Below, piece by piece: positions 36,264 to 44,092 of a stretch of 64,000 bases of DNA. The notes beneath the pieces were generated by a model that ran no database searches, had not been told where the DNA came from, and saw only the letters and a list, made by a program, of their open reading frames with translations. Origin of the DNA: Macrococcoides bohemicum. Its GTDB lineage: Bacteria > Bacillota > Bacilli > Staphylococcales > Staphylococcaceae. The stretch is from NCBI RefSeq assembly GCF_042658685.1, contig NZ_JBHSQY010000001.1. One strand, written 5' to 3'. A program made the translations under genes and the position numbers. Numbering within the stretch: the stretch's first letter is position 1; each line of letters starts with the position of its first letter.

Positions 36264-37070
36264 TTATTTCAATTCCAATAATTCTTGATAATCATAAGAA
36301 TAATTAGCACGCTCAAGCGCTTCTTCTGTAATTTCTAGTAACTCCTCAAAACTATCTTCGACAAGATCTTCTTCAATAAATCCATCTTCTAATGTTTCAT
36401 TATAATATTCCAGACCTTGAGCAATAATAAAACTTCTCGTATATAGAAAAGCATCATCTGAATTATATTTATTATTCTTTAAAGGTAGTTTTTCCAGTAC
36501 TTCAAGATGCTTTGCTAAAGTATTATGGAAAGATATTATTTCTTCTCTAGGATATTTAGTTAATTTTTTGATTGCATATTGTTCATCAAGCTCGTCTGGG
36601 AAAAGGTGGTCAATCATTTTCCAAAATTTTGTATCATCCATTTGCATTTTATTGTTTATTTCGATTTCATCTTCTATACCATAAAACTTATCTTTTTCTT
36701 CTTCAATTTTTTCTGGCATATTATCCTCCATCCAATCCCAAAATGGATCTCTAGCATTCATTAGGAAATGTTCGTTATTTTTAGGGATATGAAAATCTAT
36801 TTCTATATTTCCTATATATTCAAAATCGATACTTGAATCGTGATATTCCTCTGCCCAACTTATTGCGAATTCTGAAAATGGATTTTTAGTAGGATAAATT
36901 TGTTTTAATCTAGTATCAGTTAGTTTCGGTAAGGTAGTGTTGATATAGTCAGCAACATAATATTGCTTTGATTTTTCAACTGTTTTAATAATAACTAAAC
37001 ATGTATATAACCCGTAAGGTAGTTTTTCTACTAGAACATCACCGATTTTAAGTTTATCAAAATCATACAT
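36264..37070 (-). CDS. DUF4240-type protein with N-terminal immunity-like domain
   Basis: The 268-residue acidic cytoplasmic protein ends in a DUF4240-like domain (FWKMIDHLFPDELDEQYAIK, REEIISFHNTLAKHL, DDAFLYTRSFIIAQGLEYY). The front 110 residues (KIGDVLVEKLPYGLYTCLVI, FEYIGNIEIDFHIPK) resemble Imm26-like folds to my eye (inference). Immunity-like proteins often stand alone next to accessory genes. No toxin with a recognised delivery domain is nearby. GGAGA precedes the ATG. Confidence 0.6.
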   Translation of the reverse strand: MYDFDKLKIGDVLVEKLPYGLYTCLVIIKTVEKSKQYYVADYINTTLPKLTDTRLKQIYPTKNPFSEFAISWAEEYHDSSIDFEYIGNIEIDFHIPKNNEHFLMNARDPFWDWMEDNMPEKIEEEKDKFYGIEDEIEINNKMQMDDTKFWKMIDHLFPDELDEQYAIKKLTKYPREEIISFHNTLAKHLEVLEKLPLKNNKYNSDDAFLYTRSFIIAQGLEYYNETLEDGFIEEDLVEDSFEELLEITEEALERANYSYDYQELLELK

Positions 37071-37114
37071 ATTTAAATCTCCTTGTAAAAACGTTTTATT
37101 TTAATTACATTTTA

Positions 37115-38308
37115 TCATTCTTTTAACATCTTAATCGCCTTTTCAAGTAAAACATCGCGTGATATATCTTCAGTAGTCCATGGAATTTCGATATCTGGTG
37201 TAATTCCTTTTAAAGCCATAGAGACACCATGATCTAAACCGTTATATCTTGAATAAGGACAAAGCAAGTCAAATTGGTCGTTTAAATAGAGATAACCACA
37301 ATTTGAATAATCATTCATGCCTTTAGTAGCTCTTCCTATAACCGTCACAAATTCGCTATGTTTAACGGTCTCAACAAAATTGTCACCTGAACTCCCGCAT
37401 CTTTCATTAGCGATTACAATAACTTTGATATCTTGAGCAATTCCGTCCAGTACAATCGGTTCAATATCATCGCTGAATTTGATCATACCTTTACCATAGT
37501 TATCAGACATTCTTTTGCGATATTCCTTAAACGCTTCCTTCGTCTCTCCCTCATCCATGTTCATCAAATCTTTATCCACTTTACTGATCATATAATCACA
37601 ATATTTTTTTGTATAATTAAACGTTAATCCATAGTCGATATTTAATATATATCCAGGTGGAAAGATGTATTCTAACAATGGAAAATATGCAAAGTCACTG
37701 CCACCTCTATTATCACGCACATCGATAATAAATTTTTTACTCCGTTTAAGTAAGTTACTATTTTGTTTAATGAGTTCATGTAATGCATTAACATTTTTAA
37801 AATCAGGTAATCTGATAAATATATAATCATCATGCTTTTCTATTCTATATTCTTCATCATATAATTCATCATTAGACGCGATAAAGATATTTTTAACTTC
37901 TGCATTTTTTATAGTTACAGTTTTATGCTTAAGAAGAACATTATGCCATTCGTATCTTTCAGGATTTGGATCAAATAATAAATTTGCATCATTCTCAATT
38001 ATATCTTGAATTGAGTGCTCACCTATTTTAATAATTTCACTACCAATTGTTATGTCTGGGTCGATAGATTTTACAACAAACAGCCGATTATTGTGGTTCT
38101 TACATAAAATTGATACTTTTTTTGTATTCAGTTTATCAATAATACGTAAATGAGGATCATGCAGTTTATTGAGCTGTTCAGTTACATCGGGAAAGAAATC
38201 ATGAATATTTGAAAAATCCATTGATGCAATAATATCCTTTTTATCATTAAATCCGACATATTCTTCATTTAAATATTTATTTAATAAATTTAGTTCAGTT
38301 TTAAACAT
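37115..38308 (-). CDS. S41 family peptidase without signal peptide
   Basis: The 397-residue protein has the S41 core: FIIDVRDNRGGSDFAYFPLL, the nucleophile Ser in IANERCGSSGDNFVETV, and GRATKGMNDYSNCG. No PDZ domain or export signal is clear, so it may be cytoplasmic, unlike CtpA. The start MFKTELNLLNKY has AGGAG ahead; the longer frame would add a hydrophobic stretch (NILFILLIGALL) lacking a ribosome site, which leaves a small chance of a signal anchor. Substrate unknown. Confidence 0.82.
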   Translation of the reverse strand: MFKTELNLLNKYLNEEYVGFNDKKDIIASMDFSNIHDFFPDVTEQLNKLHDPHLRIIDKLNTKKVSILCKNHNNRLFVVKSIDPDITIGSEIIKIGEHSIQDIIENDANLLFDPNPERYEWHNVLLKHKTVTIKNAEVKNIFIASNDELYDEEYRIEKHDDYIFIRLPDFKNVNALHELIKQNSNLLKRSKKFIIDVRDNRGGSDFAYFPLLEYIFPPGYILNIDYGLTFNYTKKYCDYMISKVDKDLMNMDEGETKEAFKEYRKRMSDNYGKGMIKFSDDIEPIVLDGIAQDIKVIVIANERCGSSGDNFVETVKHSEFVTVIGRATKGMNDYSNCGYLYLNDQFDLLCPYSRYNGLDHGVSMALKGITPDIEIPWTTEDISRDVLLEKAIKMLKE

Positions 38309-38628
38309 AAGCAACGCTCCTATCAGTAGAATAAACAGAATATTCAAATATAATTATATAACAATGAAGTTTAATCAGCACTATATAAAGTGATGAATTA
38401 TGGTTATAAATAGCACTTATCGATCCTATTTGTAAGTGTATTAAACAAAATTAACTTTAAATTTTACTAGCAACTTTTAAAATGATTGATTACTTGTTGG
38501 ATATTGATTTGATTACACATTATCTTTTACTTTAATAGCTAATTAACATTACATCGATTACAATAAAATAGAAATATCAAAAGCGCTCATCGTTTAAATA
38601 ATGCGTGAGTTTATTAGGAGATGAATTT
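38309..38628. other. 320-bp intergenic stretch with nothing recognised
   Basis: The gap between two divergent genes is AT-rich. No small gene, clear palindrome or RNA was found; only promoter elements of the two neighbours are expected. Confidence 0.6.
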
Positions 38629-39000
38629 ATGGATAAATTGAAGCAAGTCATGATTTATGTTGATGATTTAGACAGTGCGGTAAAATTCTGGACTGAAACG
38701 CTAGAGTTTGTAATCGTACAGGAAATGGAGTTACCCGAGAATTATAAAGCGGTTGAAATCGCACCTAATGTGAATGCTGAAACGTCTCTTACTTTATTTG
38801 ATAAAGCATTCATTAAGAAATACAGCCCGGAAGTAACACTGGGTACGCCTTCATTAATGTTTAAAGAAACAAATTTCGATGTATTATACGAAAAGCTTAG
38901 AGCATTAAATTTAACTGGTCATGACATTGTTGATATGAACGGCATACATGTATTTAACTTTCAAGATGGTCAAGGGAATTACTTCGCTGTAAGTGAATAA
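38629..39000 (+). CDS. VOC family protein (glyoxalase/bleomycin-resistance fold)
   Basis: A 123-residue single-domain VOC protein: KQVMIYVDDLDSAVKFWTET at the start, then NAETSLTLFDKAF and HVFNFQDGQGNYFAVSE at the end, with the usual paired beta-alpha-beta modules. Substrate is unknown. The start is the Met of MDKLKQ, where AGGAG has good spacing. Confidence 0.88.
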   Translation: MDKLKQVMIYVDDLDSAVKFWTETLEFVIVQEMELPENYKAVEIAPNVNAETSLTLFDKAFIKKYSPEVTLGTPSLMFKETNFDVLYEKLRALNLTGHDIVDMNGIHVFNFQDGQGNYFAVSE

Positions 39001-39005
39001 AACAA

Positions 39006-39025
39006 AGCCGACTGGTTAGTCGGCT
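39006..39025 (+). terminator. Terminator after the VOC gene
   Basis: Arms AGCCGAC/GTCGGCT close on six bases and are followed by ATTCTTTCTT, a modest T-rich tract. Confidence 0.75.
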
Positions 39026-39050
39026 ATTCTTTCTTACGTTCTTTCATACA

Positions 39051-39788
39051 TTACGACTTTTTCGCTTTTATCACTAAAAACGGTGGTCTATGATTTACTT
39101 TCATAATATGTTCCTCATCCCATAATTTTAACGACATTTCTGTATTGCCTGTATCAATTACTCGTTCAATAATGAATCCATTATCGATTATAGTATTCAT
39201 CAATGTACCAATTGTGCGATGATAACGTATTACTTCAGTATCTAACCACCCTATCGGTCTCGCGCTTTCTTCAAAATAATGATCCAATTTATAATGATTA
39301 AATCTACTCTCAACATGAGACCAAATTTCTTGTTGTTTCGTTGCAGTTGTTAACGGATGTTCTGTAGAAAATAGTAATATACCGTCATTTGCCAATAATT
39401 TATTTAATTTTTCCATTAGTAAATTGAAATCTTCAATATAATGAAAAGCCAGACTTGATACTATCACATCAAACTTTATTTCTGTTTCATACGATAAAAT
39501 ATTAGATACAACAAATGTTACGCGTTCATCTTGTATATGTTCTTTTGCGTTGTTAATCATGTTATTATAAATATCTAAACCTACAATTTGCTCTGGATTT
39601 AGCTCCAACATATATTGAATGAATTTCCCCATACCACAGCCAATGTCTAATACCTTTTTTCCTTTTATCTCTGGTAACTCTTCTTTCATTACGGGCATTT
39701 CGATCATTTCGTTATAACTTAACTTATTGTTACGAATTTTTGTGTAACCTTTGTAGAAATGCTCATTATCATAAACATTTTGTGACAT
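39051..39788 (-). CDS. SAM-dependent methyltransferase
   Basis: A 245-residue class I methyltransferase with the SAM motif VLDIGCGMGKFIQYM (about 46-60), the acidic VGLDIYNNMI, and FDVIVSSLAFHYI. The substrate cannot be told. The start is the second Met (MSQNVYDNE), nine bases after AGGAG. Confidence 0.88.
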   Translation of the reverse strand: MSQNVYDNEHFYKGYTKIRNNKLSYNEMIEMPVMKEELPEIKGKKVLDIGCGMGKFIQYMLELNPEQIVGLDIYNNMINNAKEHIQDERVTFVVSNILSYETEIKFDVIVSSLAFHYIEDFNLLMEKLNKLLANDGILLFSTEHPLTTATKQQEIWSHVESRFNHYKLDHYFEESARPIGWLDTEVIRYHRTIGTLMNTIIDNGFIIERVIDTGNTEMSLKLWDEEHIMKVNHRPPFLVIKAKKS

Positions 39789-39932
39789 TCTATTCATCTC
39801 CTATTTATACTTGGGCCCAGTAATTATATTTTATAAAACTATATAAAAAAGAATAGACTTATATTATAAAAATATGTATGATGTATTATAGAAGTAGCAA
39901 AAATAATTTTACAATAATTTACATATATTTTA

Positions 39933-39960
39933 ACAGCCATCGATTTTTCGATGGCTGTTT
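39933..39960 (+). terminator. Hairpin with T-run in the plus direction at the Nudix 3' end
   Basis: Perfect arms AACAGCCATCGA enclose four T. TTTTTTCTT follows on the plus strand, yet the adjoining Nudix and methyltransferase genes are both on the minus strand. It may still stop minus-strand transcription, but the U-tract is on the other side. Confidence 0.55.
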
Positions 39961-39965
39961 TTTTC

Positions 39966-40424
39966 TTATTCATGATTAATAATATGTTCAAAAATTTTAT
40001 TCTCACCTAACAACTTGTCCTTTAATACGGCAGGTTGAAGATTAATCTTTTCGATTTCATTTAGTGGAAACCATCGATACTCCATATCTTCTCCATTTTC
40101 ACATCCTATTAAAGATATTCCTCTATCCCATAATGATTTGGAACGACAAAAATAATAAACGCCGAGCTCATGGAATGACTTTTCTTGTGAATGATATGTT
40201 TGTTCGATGAAAATAGCACTTTGTTCAATCTCTATGTCAGTAGAAAGTTCTTCAAATATCTCTCTTTTCAATGCTGTTCTAGAATCTTCCAGCATTTGAA
40301 CTTTGCCACCGGGTGGTGTCCAGTAATCTTTGATATTTTGAAGTAAAATATGATTATTTTCTATAATTAAAGCTGTAGCTCTGTATTTGAAACGCTTATT
40401 GTTTTTAGTAAATGTGATGTCCAT
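39966..40424 (-). CDS. Nudix hydrolase under paired operators
   Basis: A 152-residue Nudix protein whose box is GGKVQMLEDSRTALKREIFEE followed by LST; residues here are split for length, and the last Gly-hydrophobic pair of the box is replaced by LS, a small deviation. WTPPGG before it and YRWFPLNEI after it are typical. CAAGGAG precedes the ATG. The promoter region holds two palindromes matching those of the satD operon, so both genes likely share a regulator. Confidence 0.87.
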   Translation of the reverse strand: MDITFTKNNKRFKYRATALIIENNHILLQNIKDYWTPPGGKVQMLEDSRTALKREIFEELSTDIEIEQSAIFIEQTYHSQEKSFHELGVYYFCRSKSLWDRGISLIGCENGEDMEYRWFPLNEIEKINLQPAVLKDKLLGENKIFEHIINHE

Positions 40425-40461
40425 AAGTTACTCCTTGAGAATTATTAATATTTTCAATGAA

Positions 40462-40507
40462 TTCGTCTAAATAAACGAAATAAATTCTTTTCGTCTATTT
40501 AACCGAA
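40462..40507 (-). promoter_or_regulatory. Two 18-bp palindromic operators before the Nudix gene
   Basis: On the minus strand TTCGGTTAAATAGACGAA (40490-40507) and TTCGTTTATTTAGACGAA (40462-40479) lie 28 bases apart start to start, the same order and spacing as at satD. The second site is identical to the second satD site read on the other strand. Confidence 0.75.
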
Positions 40508-40508
40508 T

Positions 40509-41453
40509 TCAAGTTGACTTTCTAATAATCAATTTTGACGGTAATTCCTCTGAAGTAACTGAAGCAGAAAGTATTAATTCCACACTACGTTCTCCCATTT
40601 GTAATAATGGCAGATCGACACTTGTTATGTTATTTACCTGTGATAGTTCACCGTTTTCATAGGATATGAGTGCAATGTCTTCTGGCACTTTAATGCCTTG
40701 GTTTTGAAACTCTGCATATAGTCCTGCACAGTGGGCATCATTGGTCACAGTTAACGCATCAGGTAAGTTCATTTGTTTCAGTATTCTTTGTGCGAGTTGT
40801 TTCCTTTCCGTTAAAGATAATCCACTGATATAGATAAATTCCTTGTATTGCATATCTTCAGGCAAAGTCGCATACGCTTTTGTTCGTTCATTTGCACTAA
40901 ATCCATTATTTCTATGTACTGTGTACCCTATTTTTTTATAATCTTCACTCATGAGATGATTCAATGCTTTTTTCATTGCTTCGTATTGATCGATAAATAT
41001 GTAAGGGAGATAATCATTCTTCTCCATGAGTACAATTGGGCCATATTCTTCATTGTCGCATATTGTTTCAATCGATAGTTGTTTCGTAATAAATATGATG
41101 CCATCAATTGATCGGTGTTTCAACATTTCTAATGCTTTAATTTCTTCGTCTTCATTATAGTGCGTTTCAATCACGATTATATGATAATGATGTGATGATG
41201 CCTGCTTAATTGCTCCTTCCAAAATTCTTAAATAATATGGGTTTGTAATCCATGGAAATACTACAGCGATTACTCTACTCTTCCCACGTGATAGATTTAC
41301 TGCCAGGTGGTTGGGTATATAGTTTAATGTCTTCATTGCCTGCATGACTTTATTCCTTTTTTCTTCTGTTACATACGGATGATGATTTATCACTCTGGAT
41401 ACAGTAGTTACTGACACACCTGCTGCCTTCGCAATATCACGAATATTTGACAT
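40509..41453 (-). CDS. LacI family transcriptional regulator
   Basis: The 314-residue repressor has the LacI DNA-binding head SNIRDIAKAAGVSVTTVSRV with hinge LAVNLSRGKSRV, then a periplasmic-binding-like sensor (VVFPWITNPYYLRILEGAI, VTNDAHCAGLYAEF). The effector is unknown; no sugar genes adjoin. MSNIRD is the start because GGAGG lies ahead. A palindrome 18 bases upstream suggests autoregulation and control of the divergent small gene. Confidence 0.93.
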   Translation of the reverse strand: MSNIRDIAKAAGVSVTTVSRVINHHPYVTEEKRNKVMQAMKTLNYIPNHLAVNLSRGKSRVIAVVFPWITNPYYLRILEGAIKQASSHHYHIIVIETHYNEDEEIKALEMLKHRSIDGIIFITKQLSIETICDNEEYGPIVLMEKNDYLPYIFIDQYEAMKKALNHLMSEDYKKIGYTVHRNNGFSANERTKAYATLPEDMQYKEFIYISGLSLTERKQLAQRILKQMNLPDALTVTNDAHCAGLYAEFQNQGIKVPEDIALISYENGELSQVNNITSVDLPLLQMGERSVELILSASVTSEELPSKLIIRKST

Positions 41454-41471
41454 GAAGCAATTCCTCCTTGC

Positions 41472-41489
41472 TATGAAACGAGTTTCATA
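41472..41489. promoter_or_regulatory. LacI-type operator between lacI and the small gene
   Basis: TATGAAACGAGTTTCATA is a perfect 18-bp palindrome centred between the two divergent starts. LacI-family operators have this style; the centre is GA, not CG, so it is not a good catabolite-control site. Confidence 0.7.
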
Positions 41490-41522
41490 CATTACAATTG
41501 ACTTAAGAAAGAGGTGATTGTA

Positions 41523-41609
41523 ATGTATGGCTGTTTATCCCTGATTATTTTATGTGCCATCGAACTCTTATTTGTAAGTATTGTACCAGAAGTTGATGAT
41601 AAATATTAA
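41523..41609 (+). CDS. 28-residue hydrophobic peptide
   Basis: The frame encodes MYGCLSLIILCAIELLFV then SIVPEVDDKY: one membrane helix and an acidic end. GAGGTG lies six bases before the ATG, and the operator is upstream. The shape recalls Fst/TxpA-like type I toxins or small membrane regulators, without clear homology. It is divergent from the LacI gene and too short for usual gene finding. Confidence 0.5.
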   Translation: MYGCLSLIILCAIELLFVSIVPEVDDKY

Positions 41610-41650
41610 GGCCTATCAAGGTATGTTTGAAGTTTAATTGAGAATAAAAA

Positions 41651-41686
41651 TAGACAGGCTGCTATATTTGATTTGCGTCCTGTCTA
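41651..41686 (-). terminator. Terminator after the Spo0M-like gene
   Basis: Arms TAGACAGG/CCTGTCTA enclose 20 bases and are followed on the minus strand by TTTTTATTC. Confidence 0.75.
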
Positions 41687-41694
41687 TAATAATA

Positions 41695-42087
41695 TTAACT
41701 TGATTGCACACTTTCAAAGTAAATTTGATCTTCATCATAATAATCTACTGCATTATCTACAAATACGTGTGTCATGATGTAGAATTCATGGTTATAGTCT
41801 TCAATTTCATCATGTGTATCAAATATAAATGGTACTTCTTCTGTTCCGTCATGCTGTAGGATAACTTTTGAAACGGGTAAATCGATTGTATGGAAGTCGC
41901 TTGTTTCATCAGTATTTTCTTTTCTTTCGATTAAAATAAGTTCAATACGATCAATATCTTGCTCAGCTAAGTTTTCTAATTTTACGATACCTGCAATCTG
42001 TTCCTCAGGATGAAATGTTATTTTTTTAACAAGTGTATCAACTTTTGCATCTCCAATTCCTATTGATGTAAGAAGTTCTTTAAACAT
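41695..42087 (-). CDS. Spo0M-like arrestin-fold protein, short form
   Basis: The 130 residues begin FKELLTSIGIGDAKVDTLVK and continue with HPEEQIAGIVKLENLAEQDI, which match the Spo0M (SpoOM) family. Bacillus Spo0M has about 258 residues and two such beta-sandwich halves; this protein covers only the first. GGAGG precedes the ATG and the stop is followed by a terminator, so it is a short natural version and not an obvious break. The host has no sporulation genes here, so the role differs. Confidence 0.82.
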   Translation of the reverse strand: MFKELLTSIGIGDAKVDTLVKKITFHPEEQIAGIVKLENLAEQDIDRIELILIERKENTDETSDFHTIDLPVSKVILQHDGTEEVPFIFDTHDEIEDYNHEFYIMTHVFVDNAVDYYDEDQIYFESVQSS

Positions 42088-42305
42088 GATATACCTCCTT
42101 ATTGCGTATATGAATTTTTAATATAATCTCTCTTAAATTAAATTAATCGTACCATAATGCATGGTAGACTTAAAATAATATCCTTATTCTATTGAAATAA
42201 TGTTTATTTCTTTTCAATTATGGTTACTGTTATACAACGATTATTAAGGTTTTTCACGTTAATTTCGGTTATAATATAATAATAAAATGAATAAAGGAGT
42301 TTTCT

Positions 42306-43310
42306 ATGTCACGTTTATTTAATTTACTCAAAAAAGGTAGTAAGTCTTCATTAATTGCAGCAATCGTAAATTTTATTCTAGGTTGTTTAAAGTTCGGAGC
42401 TTACGTATTTACTGGTAACGTCGCTATGTTCGCTGAAATGATGCATTCATTCGGTGATGCTGCAAACCAATTATTCGTATGGGTTGGTTCAGCGGTTTCT
42501 AAGAAAGAACCGAACGAGAAATTCCCATTCGGTTATGGTCGTCTTGTGAATATCGTTTGTTTATTTGCAGTGATTATCGTAGCAATTTTAGCCTACGAGA
42601 CAATTTTAGAAGGGATTCACCATATTCAGCATCCTGCTGCTGCGGGCGATCATAACCCTACGCACTTCTTAATCAACGTCGGTGTATTATTAATTGGTGT
42701 TGTATTAGAAAGTATAGTGTTATATAAAGCAGGTAAAGAAGTGTTGGAAGAAGTTCATAAACCAACTACTGGTCTTCACCCTTTCACTACAAGTTATGCC
42801 CATTTAGCTAAAGCTAAACCTGCGACGAAGTTAGTATTTATGGAAGACACAGTGGCAACAGGTGGTGGTGTTATCGCTTTAATCGCAGTTATTGTCTCTC
42901 GTTTTACAGGATTCACAATGATTGAAGGTATCGTATCAGTAATTATCGGTTTAGCGATGTTCTACGTTGTATTTAAAGTATTTATGGAGAATGCAGCTGG
43001 AGCTATCGGTCGTGCTGATGAAGATATGGAAGTTTATGCTTCTAAAATCATTTTAGAGCATCCTGAAATCTCTGATATTAAACGTTTAGTCGTTATGAAA
43101 GAAGGAGAAGATAAGCATATTGAAGCGACTGTTGAAACATTAGGTCATCAGTTTAATCTACGTGAATTAACTGCAATCAAGAAAGATTTAGTTACAAAGT
43201 TATTACAACAACCACACGTTACAGATGTCAATATCGAAATCATGGAAGATGACGGTACGGATGACTGGATCAGTGGTAAAGGATCATCCGTAAATATAGT
43301 CCATAAATAA
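42306..43310 (+). CDS. Cation diffusion facilitator (CDF) transporter
   Basis: The 334-residue exporter has about six membrane helices and metal-site motifs AEMMHSFGDAANQ (helix 2) and FMEDTVATGGG (helix 5); a soluble C-terminal domain holds DADEDMEVYASKIILEHP-like and HIEATVETLG segments. The metal may be zinc, manganese or another divalent ion; it cannot be fixed from sequence. AAGGAG precedes the ATG. The tautomerase gene follows by 12 bases. Confidence 0.9.
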   Translation: MSRLFNLLKKGSKSSLIAAIVNFILGCLKFGAYVFTGNVAMFAEMMHSFGDAANQLFVWVGSAVSKKEPNEKFPFGYGRLVNIVCLFAVIIVAILAYETILEGIHHIQHPAAAGDHNPTHFLINVGVLLIGVVLESIVLYKAGKEVLEEVHKPTTGLHPFTTSYAHLAKAKPATKLVFMEDTVATGGGVIALIAVIVSRFTGFTMIEGIVSVIIGLAMFYVVFKVFMENAAGAIGRADEDMEVYASKIILEHPEISDIKRLVVMKEGEDKHIEATVETLGHQFNLRELTAIKKDLVTKLLQQPHVTDVNIEIMEDDGTDDWISGKGSSVNIVHK

Positions 43311-43322
43311 GGAGAGAATTAT

Positions 43323-43508
43323 ATGCCATTTATTACAGTAGAATTACTAGAAGGTCGTTCAGAAGAACAGTTAAAGAAAATCGTTGAAGAAGTGACCGAG
43401 GTCGTAGCAACTAATGCGAACGCACCGAAAGAAAATATTCATGTATTTATTAAAGAATTGAAAAAAGATCGCTATGCAGTGGCTGGCAAATTAAAATCAG
43501 AATCGTAA
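43323..43508 (+). CDS. 4-oxalocrotonate tautomerase family protein
   Basis: A 61-residue tautomerase: after Met removal the catalytic Pro1 leads PFITVELLEGRSEEQLKKIV. Arg11 in EGR fits the active site. The family isomerises keto acids; the physiological substrate is unknown here. AAGGAGAG lies before the ATG; it is probably co-transcribed with the CDF gene. Confidence 0.92.
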   Translation: MPFITVELLEGRSEEQLKKIVEEVTEVVATNANAPKENIHVFIKELKKDRYAVAGKLKSES

Positions 43509-43517
43509 TTCAAAAAA

Positions 43518-43550
43518 GAAACCTGTTTGTCCTTAGCGGACAAGCAGGTT
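43518..43550. terminator. Bidirectional terminator
   Basis: 14-bp arms AAACCTGTTTGTCC (one G-T pair) enclose TTAGC, with A-rich sequence before and TTTATT after. It lies between convergent genes and should serve both. Confidence 0.87.
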
Positions 43551-43551
43551 T

Positions 43552-44004
43552 TTATTGTTCATTCGGATTGATTCGTGCAGCCATATTAATGCGTTTCGGT
43601 GCCTGTTCAGGTTCTACAACTGCTTTAATATCATTTAATATCATCGTATAATCATTTTGGAAGTCGACAACGCGTCCCCCATCTAAATATTGATCAAGTC
43701 CTTTATGGATAATGATATAGATTGATTCATTTTCTTCTTTATTCGTACATGAAATAATATATTGTGTTAAAGCTTCAGCGTAATCAACTGGATAGCCGAT
43801 AAATTCTGAGATTAATCTGACCATAACAACTTGTATTTCTTCTGCGCCAAAGTCATTTTTTTGTGCATAACCATTGAGTACACCGAAAGTATACGCCACC
43901 ATTGCCTGATCATCTGCATCACTATGTTCATCGTATACTGGTGATGCTTGTAGTGTATTAGCAACGTTCACTGCATACTGGTACATTGCTTCTAAATCAT
44001 TCAT
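43552..44004 (-). CDS. Conserved acidic protein, function unknown
   Basis: A 150-residue soluble helical protein (NDLEAMYQYAVNVANTLQAS, VAYTFGVLNGYAQKNDF, EFIGYPVDYAEALTQYIISC). I recognise no functional family or catalytic motif. GGAGGG precedes the ATG. It is a single gene between two terminators. Confidence 0.72.
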   Translation of the reverse strand: MNDLEAMYQYAVNVANTLQASPVYDEHSDADDQAMVAYTFGVLNGYAQKNDFGAEEIQVVMVRLISEFIGYPVDYAEALTQYIISCTNKEENESIYIIIHKGLDQYLDGGRVVDFQNDYTMILNDIKAVVEPEQAPKRINMAARINPNEQ

Positions 44005-44067
44005 TTGTATCCCTCCATTTAATTCATAATTTATTTTATCATTGTTATATTATGAATGCATATAATA

Positions 44068-44092
44068 AAAACTCAGTCTTCTGACTGAGTTT
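44068..44092 (-). terminator. Terminator overlapping the msrR stop
   Basis: Arms AAACTCAGTC/GACTGAGTTT with four bases between are followed by TTTTATTAT on the minus strand; the first arm includes bases of the msrR stop codon. Confidence 0.82.

Noticed and set aside
34913..37070. A complete defence system
   Set aside because: Only an AlbA_2/ATPase protein and an immunity-like protein are present; no known effector partner is recognised, so it is reported as a lead only.
41472..41489. Catabolite-control (cre) site
   Set aside because: The palindrome centre is GA, not CG; it fits a LacI autoregulatory operator better.
21000..41700. Prophage or integrative element
   Set aside because: No integrase, transposase, phage structural gene, tRNA target or flanking att repeats were seen; accessory genes appear as single insertions.
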